Positions 58,201 through 64,000 of a DNA stretch of 64,000 nucleotides are shown piece by piece. The stretch covers positions 254,543,135 to 254,607,134 of the forward strand of contig NC_053037.3 in assembly GCF_002575655.3 (NCBI RefSeq). Direction: 5' to 3'. Source of the stretch: Aegilops tauschii subsp. strangulata. Its lineage: Eukaryota; Streptophyta; Magnoliopsida; Poales; Poaceae. A program made the position numbers and the translations under genes. A model generated the notes under the pieces. It saw only the letters and a list, made by a program, of their open reading frames with translations. It made no database searches and had not been told where the DNA came from. Every line of letters begins with the position of its first letter. Positions within the stretch are counted from its first letter, which is position 1.

Positions 58201-60350
58201 CAGCCCAAAACGGTCACACAAGTGCGGAGTTTTCTTGGACTCGCTGGTTTCTATAGGCGTTTTGTGAGAGATTTTAGCACCATTGCTGCACCTCTCAACG
58301 AGCTTACAAAGAAGGATGTGCCTTTTGTTTGGGGTACCGCACAGGAAGAAGCCTTCACGGTATTGAAAGATAAGTTGACACATGCTCCTTTACTCCAACT
58401 TCCTGATTTTAATAAGACTTTTGAGCTTGAATGTGATGCTAGTGGCATTGGATTAGGAGGTGTGTTATTACAAGATGGCAAACCTGTTGCATACTTTTCT
58501 GAAAAATTGAGTGGGCCTAGTCTGAATTATTCTACTTATGATAAAGAACTATATGCTCTTGTTCGGACTTTAGAAACATGGCAACATTATTTATGGCCCA
58601 AAGAATTTGTTATACATTCTGATCATGAATCTTTGAAACATATTAAAAGTCAAGCTAAACTGAATTGTAGACATGCTAAATGGGTTGAATTCATTGAAAC
58701 TTTCCCTTATGTCATTAAACACAAGAAGGGTAAAGAAAATGTTATTGCTGATGCATTGTCTCGTCGCTATACTATCCTTTCACAACTTGACTTCAAAATA
58801 TTTGGTTTGGAGACCATCAAAGATCAATATGTGCATGATGCTGATTTTAAAGATGTATTGCAGAATTGTAAAGAAGGAAGAACCTGGAACAAGTTTGTCG
58901 TTAATGATGGATTTGTGTTCCGTGCTAACAAGCTATGCATTCCAGCTAGCTCTCTTCGTCTTTTGTTGTTGCAGGAGGCGCATGGAGGAGGATTAATGGG
59001 ACACTTTGGTGTGAAGAAGACGGAGGACGTACTTGCTACACATTTCTTTTGGCCAAAGATGAGACGGGATGTTGAGCGTTTTGTTGCTCGCTGCACTACA
59101 TGTCAAAAAGCTAAGTCACGACTCAATCCTCATGGTTTATATATGCCTTTGCCTGTACCTAGTGTTCCTTGGGAGGATATATCTATGGACTTTGTTTTAG
59201 GTTTACCTCGAACAAAGAAGGGGAGGGATAGCATATTTGTTGTCGTGGATAGTTTCTCGAAAATGGCACACTTTATACCATGTCATAAAAGCGATGATGC
59301 TGTTAATGTTGCTGATTTGTTCTTTCGTGAAATTATTCGCTTGCATGGTGTGCCAAATACTATTGTTTCAGATCGTGATACTAAATTTCTTAGCCACTTT
59401 TGGAGATGTTTATGGGCTAAGTTGGGGACTAAACTGCTTTTTAGTACTACTTGTCACCCCCAAACTGATGGACAAACTGAAGTAGTCAATAGAACATTGT
59501 CTACTATGCTTAGGGCTGTTTTGAAGAATAATAAGAAAATGTGGGAAGAATGCTTGCCTCATATTGAGTTTGCTTATAATCGTTCATTGCATTCTACTAC
59601 TAAGATGTGCCCTTTTGAAATTGTGTATGGTTTCCTACCTCGTGCACCTATTGATTTGTTGCCTCTTCCATCTTCGGAGAAGGTTAATTTTGATGCTAAA
59701 CAACGTGCTGAATTGATCTTAAAAATGCATGAGTTAACTAAGGAAAACATTGAGCGTATGAATGCCAAATATAAACTTGCTGGAGATAAGGGTAGAAAAC
59801 ATGTTGTCTTTGCACCTGGAGATCTTGTTTGGTTACATTTGCGTAAGGATAGATTCCCTGATTTGCGCAAATCAAAGCTAATGCCACGTGCTGATGGTCC
59901 TTTTAAGGTGTTAGAGAAAATAAATGATAATGCATATAAACTTGAGCTGCCTGCAGATTTTGGGGTTAGTCCCACTTTTAACATTGTAGATTTGAAGCCT
60001 TATTTGGGTGAGGAAGATGAGCTTCCGTCGAGGACGACTTCATTTCAAGAAGGGGAGGATGATGAGGAAATCAATACCATTATTACACCCACAGCCCCTG
60101 CTGCTATACATACTGGGCCAATTACTAGAGCTCGCGCACGCCAATTAAATTACCAGGTACTTTCGTTTCTTGGTAATGATTCTAATGTTCATGAGAATAT
60201 GATGCTGCCTAAATTGGATACATTTGTTTTGCTTACAAATGAAGGGCCTAGCTTGAAGAGGGATGAACATTGGAGCAAGAACAAGCATGGAGATGATGGC
60301 ATGCGCATGGGGAACAAGAACGGAGTTACAAGTGATGAATCCAGGACGTT
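55241..60350 (+). pseudogene. J gag-pol, single frameshift
   Basis: ATG at 55241. The frame is open through gag (CCHC knuckle near 56505-56550), protease and RT past YFDD, until a 1-bp loss in a T-run (four T at 58053-58056, five in the other copies). The rest of RT, RNase H and integrase is open in the second frame; the catalytic residues D, D and E are present. The tail is cut by K after about 290 bp of LTR, so the native stop is absent and the frame reads into the LTR of K until 60489. Confidence 0.92.
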
Positions 60351-61266
60351 CGATAGAGGCAAAGGTGTCCCGTCTTTCGATGAGATGATGGATATCGCTT
60401 TGGTGGAAGTCGACTTTGACGATCCGACTACGAACGTGCGAGGACGTCGTGCCTTAGCAATCGCTAAACCAACTCCGAGAGGTTATTGACCACGCCGGAG
60501 CACGATCAACCTGACCACGAGGGTCTGTTTCCTGCGAGCAAACGAAGAACAAGCAAGAAACTGAGATTGCAATCAGGATATTGTGAATATAAGATGAAAG
60601 CTTTATTGATCAACCTGGAGTTCTGTGACGCCTTTGTCTGGTCGCTGAACTAAACGAAGTACGCGAAGTTGCAGCTATGGCGAACTTTTAATCTAAACAA
60701 AACCCCAAAGTCTAAACGACGCCCTAAGGGCTGTATATATGGAGGAAGAGGGGGAATTTCGTGGCCCTTGAGGAAGGGGTCCGAAACCAACCCTATCTCT
60801 TGTTTCCCCACACATACGGACTCTAAAAACAGCCTATACTTATGTATTTCGAAATTACATGGGCCTGGCCCAATAATAAGGTGACGCAGCACCTAGAATA
60901 GCCTCTGGACGAAAGTTATGAAGTAGCATCTTGTATATTTCGTCCAAGGCTTCATGCACGCATTATGGTGGCTTCAACGTCTTGAAATCATCACTTGTAA
61001 CTCCGTTCTTGTTCCCCATGCGCATGCCATCATCTCCATGCTTGTTCTTGCTCCAATGTTCATCCTTCTCAAAGCTAGGCCCTTCATTTGTAAGCAAAAC
61101 AAATGTATCCAATTTAGGCAGCATCATATTCTCATGAACATTAGAATCATTACCAAGAAACGAAAGTACCTGGTAATTTAATTGGCGTGCGCGAGCTCTA
61201 GTAATTGGTCCAGTATGTATAGCAGCAGGGGCTGTGGGTGTAACAATGGTATTGATGTCCTCATCA
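60351..61266 (-). repeat. 3' LTR of K
   Basis: 916 bp. The coding-strand start TGATGAGGACATC is normal; the coding-strand end is CTATCG where the other copies end CTATCA. Confidence 0.9.
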
Positions 61267-64000
61267 TCCTCCCCTTCTTGAAATGAAGTCGTCCTCGACG
61301 GAAGCTCATCTTCCTCACCCAAATAAGGCTTCAAATCTGCAATGTTAAAAGTGGGACTAACCCCAAAATCTGCAGGCAGCTCAAGTTTATATGCATTATC
61401 ATTTATTTTCTCTAACACCTTAAAAGGACCATCAGCACGTGGCATTAGCTTTGATTTGCGCAAATCAGGAAATCTATCCTTACGCAAATGTAACCAAACA
61501 AGATCTCCAGGTGCAAACACAACATGTTTTCTACCCTTATCTCCAGCAAGTTTATATTTAGCATTCATACGCTCAATGTTTTCCTTAGTTAACTCATGCA
61601 TTTTTAAGATCAATTCAGCACGTTGTTTAGCATCAAAATTAACCTTCTCCGAAGATGGAAGAGGCAACAAATCAATAGGTGCACGAGGTAGGAAACCATA
61701 CACAATTTCAAAAGGGCACATCTTAGTAGTAGAATGCAATGAACGATTATAAGCAAACTCAATATGAGGCAAGCATTCTTCCCACATTTTCTTATTATTC
61801 TTCAAAACAGCCCTAAGCATAGTAGACAATGTTCTATTGACTACTTCAGTTTGTCCATCAGTTTGGGGGTGACAAGTAGTACTAAAAAGCAGTTTAGTCC
61901 CCAACTTAGCCCATAAACATCTCCAAAAGTGGCTAAGAAATTTAGTATCACGATCGGAAACAATAGTATTTGGCACACCATGCAAGCGAATAATTTCACG
62001 AAAGAACAAATCAGCAACATTAACAGCATCATCGCTTTTATGACATGGTATAAAGTGTGCTCCACGTCAACAAATATGCTATCCCTCCCCTTCTTTGTTC
62101 GAGGTAAACCTAAAACAAAGTCCATAGATATATCCTCCCAAGGAACACTAGGTACAGGCAAAGGCATATATAAACCATGAGGATTGAGTCGTGACTTAGC
62201 TTTTTGACATGTAGTGCAGCGAGCAACAAAACGCTCAACATCCCGTCTCATCTTTGGCCAAAAGAAATGTGTAGCAAGTACGTCCTCTGTCTTCTTCACG
62301 CCAAAGTGTCCCATTAATCCTCCGCCATGCGCCTCCTGCAACAACAAAAGACGAAGAGCGCTAGCTGGAATGCATAGCTTGTTAGCACGGAACACAAATC
62401 CATCATTAACGACAAACTTGTTCCAGGTTCTTCCTTCTTTACAATTCTGCAATACATCTTTAAAATCAGCATCATGCACATATTGATCTTTGATGGTCTC
62501 CAAACCAAATATTTTGAAGTCAAGTTGTGAAAGCATAGTATAGCGACGAGACAATGCATCAGCAATAACATTTTCTTTACCCTTCTTGTGGTTAATGACA
62601 TAAGGGAAAGTTTCAATGAATTCAACCCATTTAGCATGTCTACGATTCAGTTTAGCTTGACTTTTAATATGTTTCAAAGATTCATGATCAGAATGTATAA
62701 CAAATTCTTTGGGCCATAAATAATGTTGCCATGTTTCTAAAGTCCGAACAAGAGCATATAGTTCTTTATCATAAGTAGAATAATTCAGACTAGGCCCACT
62801 CAATTTTTCAGAAAAGTATGCAACAGGTTTGCCATCTTGTAATAACACACCTCCTAATCTAATGCCACTAGCATCACATTCAAGCTCAAAAGTCTTATTA
62901 AAATCAGGAAGTTGGAGTAAAGGAGCATGTGTCAACTTATCTTTCAATACCGTGAAGGCTTCTTCCTGTGCGGTACCCCAAACAAAAGGCACATCCTTCT
63001 TTGTAAGCTCGTTGAGAGGTGCAGCAATGGTGCTAAAATCTCTCACAAAACGCCTATAGAAACCAGCGAGTCCAAGAAAACTCCGCACTTGTGTGACCGT
63101 TTTGGGCTGCGGCCAACTCTCAATAGCTTCAATCTTGGCTTTATCAACTTCAATTCCCTGTGGAGTAACAACATAGCCAAGAAAAGATACTCGGTCGGTG
63201 CAAAAGGTGCACTTCCCAAGGTTACCAAACAAACGTGCATCACGTAGAGCAATAAAAACAGCACGTAAATGTTCCAAATGTTCTTCCAAAGATTTGCTAT
63301 AAATCAGTATATCATCAAAATAGACTACCACAAATCGTCCAATGAAAGCACGTAAAACTTCGTTCATTAGTCTCATGAAAGTACTAGGTGCATTAGTTAA
63401 CCCAAAAGGCATGACTAACCACTCATATAAACCAAACTTAGTTTTAAATGCAGTTTTCCATTCATCTCCCAATTTCATACGAATTTGATGGTATCCACTA
63501 CGCAAATCAACTTTGGAGAATATTGTAGAGCCACTCAATTCATCAAGCATATCATCTAGCCTAGGAATAGGATGACGATAACGAATAGTAATATTATTAA
63601 TGCCTCTACAATCAACACACATACGCGACGTACCATCCTTTTTAGGCACGAGTATAATAGGAACAGCACAAGGACTAAGAGATTCGCGGATATAACCTTT
63701 GTCGAGCAGCTCCTGTACTTGACGCATAATCTCCTTCGTCTCCTCTGGATTGGTACGGTATGGTGCACGGTTGGGTAGCGATGCACCGGGAATTAAGTCA
63801 ATTTGATGCTCAATCCCTCGAATAGGTGGTAATCCCGGTGGCACGTCTTGTGGGAAGACGTCAGCGAACTCCTGCAAAATGTTAGTGACAGCAGGGGGCA
63901 AAGAGGAAGGCACGTCCTCGAATGAAAATAATGCCTCTTTGCACACAAAAGCATAGCAAACAGATTTGCTGAAATCTAGTTCATCAATATCAGATTTTGT
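60963..64000 (-). pseudogene. K pol (protease-RT linker to integrase tail)
   Basis: Open from the window edge through RT (YFDD present), RNase H and the integrase finger to about 62060. There about 16 bp are missing relative to I, just after the first integrase Asp region, and the frame is lost. The rest of the integrase (348 codons, 62009-60963) is open in another frame with SDRD and [10 protein letters not shown] intact. Confidence 0.9.

Larger units (their letters stand above)
53086..60350 (+). mobile_element. CRM-clade retrotransposon J, interrupted in its 3' LTR by K
   Basis: 5' LTR (53086-54000), primer binding site (TGGTATCAG from 54003), leader, gag-pol, polypurine tract and the first 291 bp of the 3' LTR (60060-60350). 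The remainder should follow K beyond the window. Coding is intact except for one frameshift. Confidence 0.93.
60351..64000 (-). mobile_element. CRM-clade retrotransposon K, 3' part (runs off the window)
   Basis: The 3' LTR (60351-61266) and pol on the minus strand. The preceding five bases are ACGTT, likely the target duplication inside the LTR of J. The outer terminus reads CGATAGAGG instead of TGATAGAGG. The 5' half lies beyond 64000. Confidence 0.9.

Overview
This window looks like plant nuclear DNA from a Triticeae grass (wheat, Aegilops or close relatives). It is almost wholly nested LTR retrotransposons, with spliced gene remnants, a Stowaway-like MITE and a plant LINE. The dominant family is a CRM-clade (centromeric) Ty3/gypsy element, most like wheat CRW/Cereba or Quinta. 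Its diagnostic features are LTRs of about 916 bp that start TGATGAGGACATC on the coding strand, an initiator-Met-type primer binding site, and a gag-pol frame whose integrase tail runs into the 3' LTR. This suggests centromeric or pericentromeric DNA. Family names are recalled, not searched.

Layout. 1-1088 and 10286-10939 are a decayed gag-protease fragment (B), split by A (1089-10285, +), a Fatima-like element that has gag and protease but no visible reverse transcriptase or integrase, plus a degenerate antisense reading frame. D (from 10940, +) is a probable non-autonomous element; its 5' LTR is split by CRM copy C1 (11215-19044, -). From 22635 a minus-strand LINE 3' end is split by a solo CRM-related LTR (23243-24224). 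24736-26966 is the 3' end of another LTR element (E), which abuts the 3' half of CRM copy F (26967-29016, +). 29017-30618 is probably part of an unassigned LTR.

A low-copy island covers 30619-31751 and 47283-50249. A TATA-containing promoter lies left and a coding exon right. Between them, in the presumed 5' UTR, sits CRM copy H (31752-47277, +; target duplication CTAAC). H carries in its 5' LTR a second, very young CRM copy I (32586-40217, -; target duplication CGTTC), which keeps an uninterrupted 1,707-residue gag-pol frame. Right of the exon is a minus-strand DUF295-type pseudogene with a clean intron.

50258-51570 is the 5' end of an element related to E (M). It is followed by L (51571-53085, -), a CRM-like LTR and polypurine tract joined to an unrelated short ORF. 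L holds CRM copy J (from 53086, +), and J's 3' LTR holds CRM copy K (from 60351, -), which runs off the window.

Inferred order in the island: gene, then H, then I. On the right: M, then L, then J, then K. Only I looks coding-competent, yet its leader has lost the primer binding site. No tRNA, rRNA, CRISPR or bacterial-type feature was seen.
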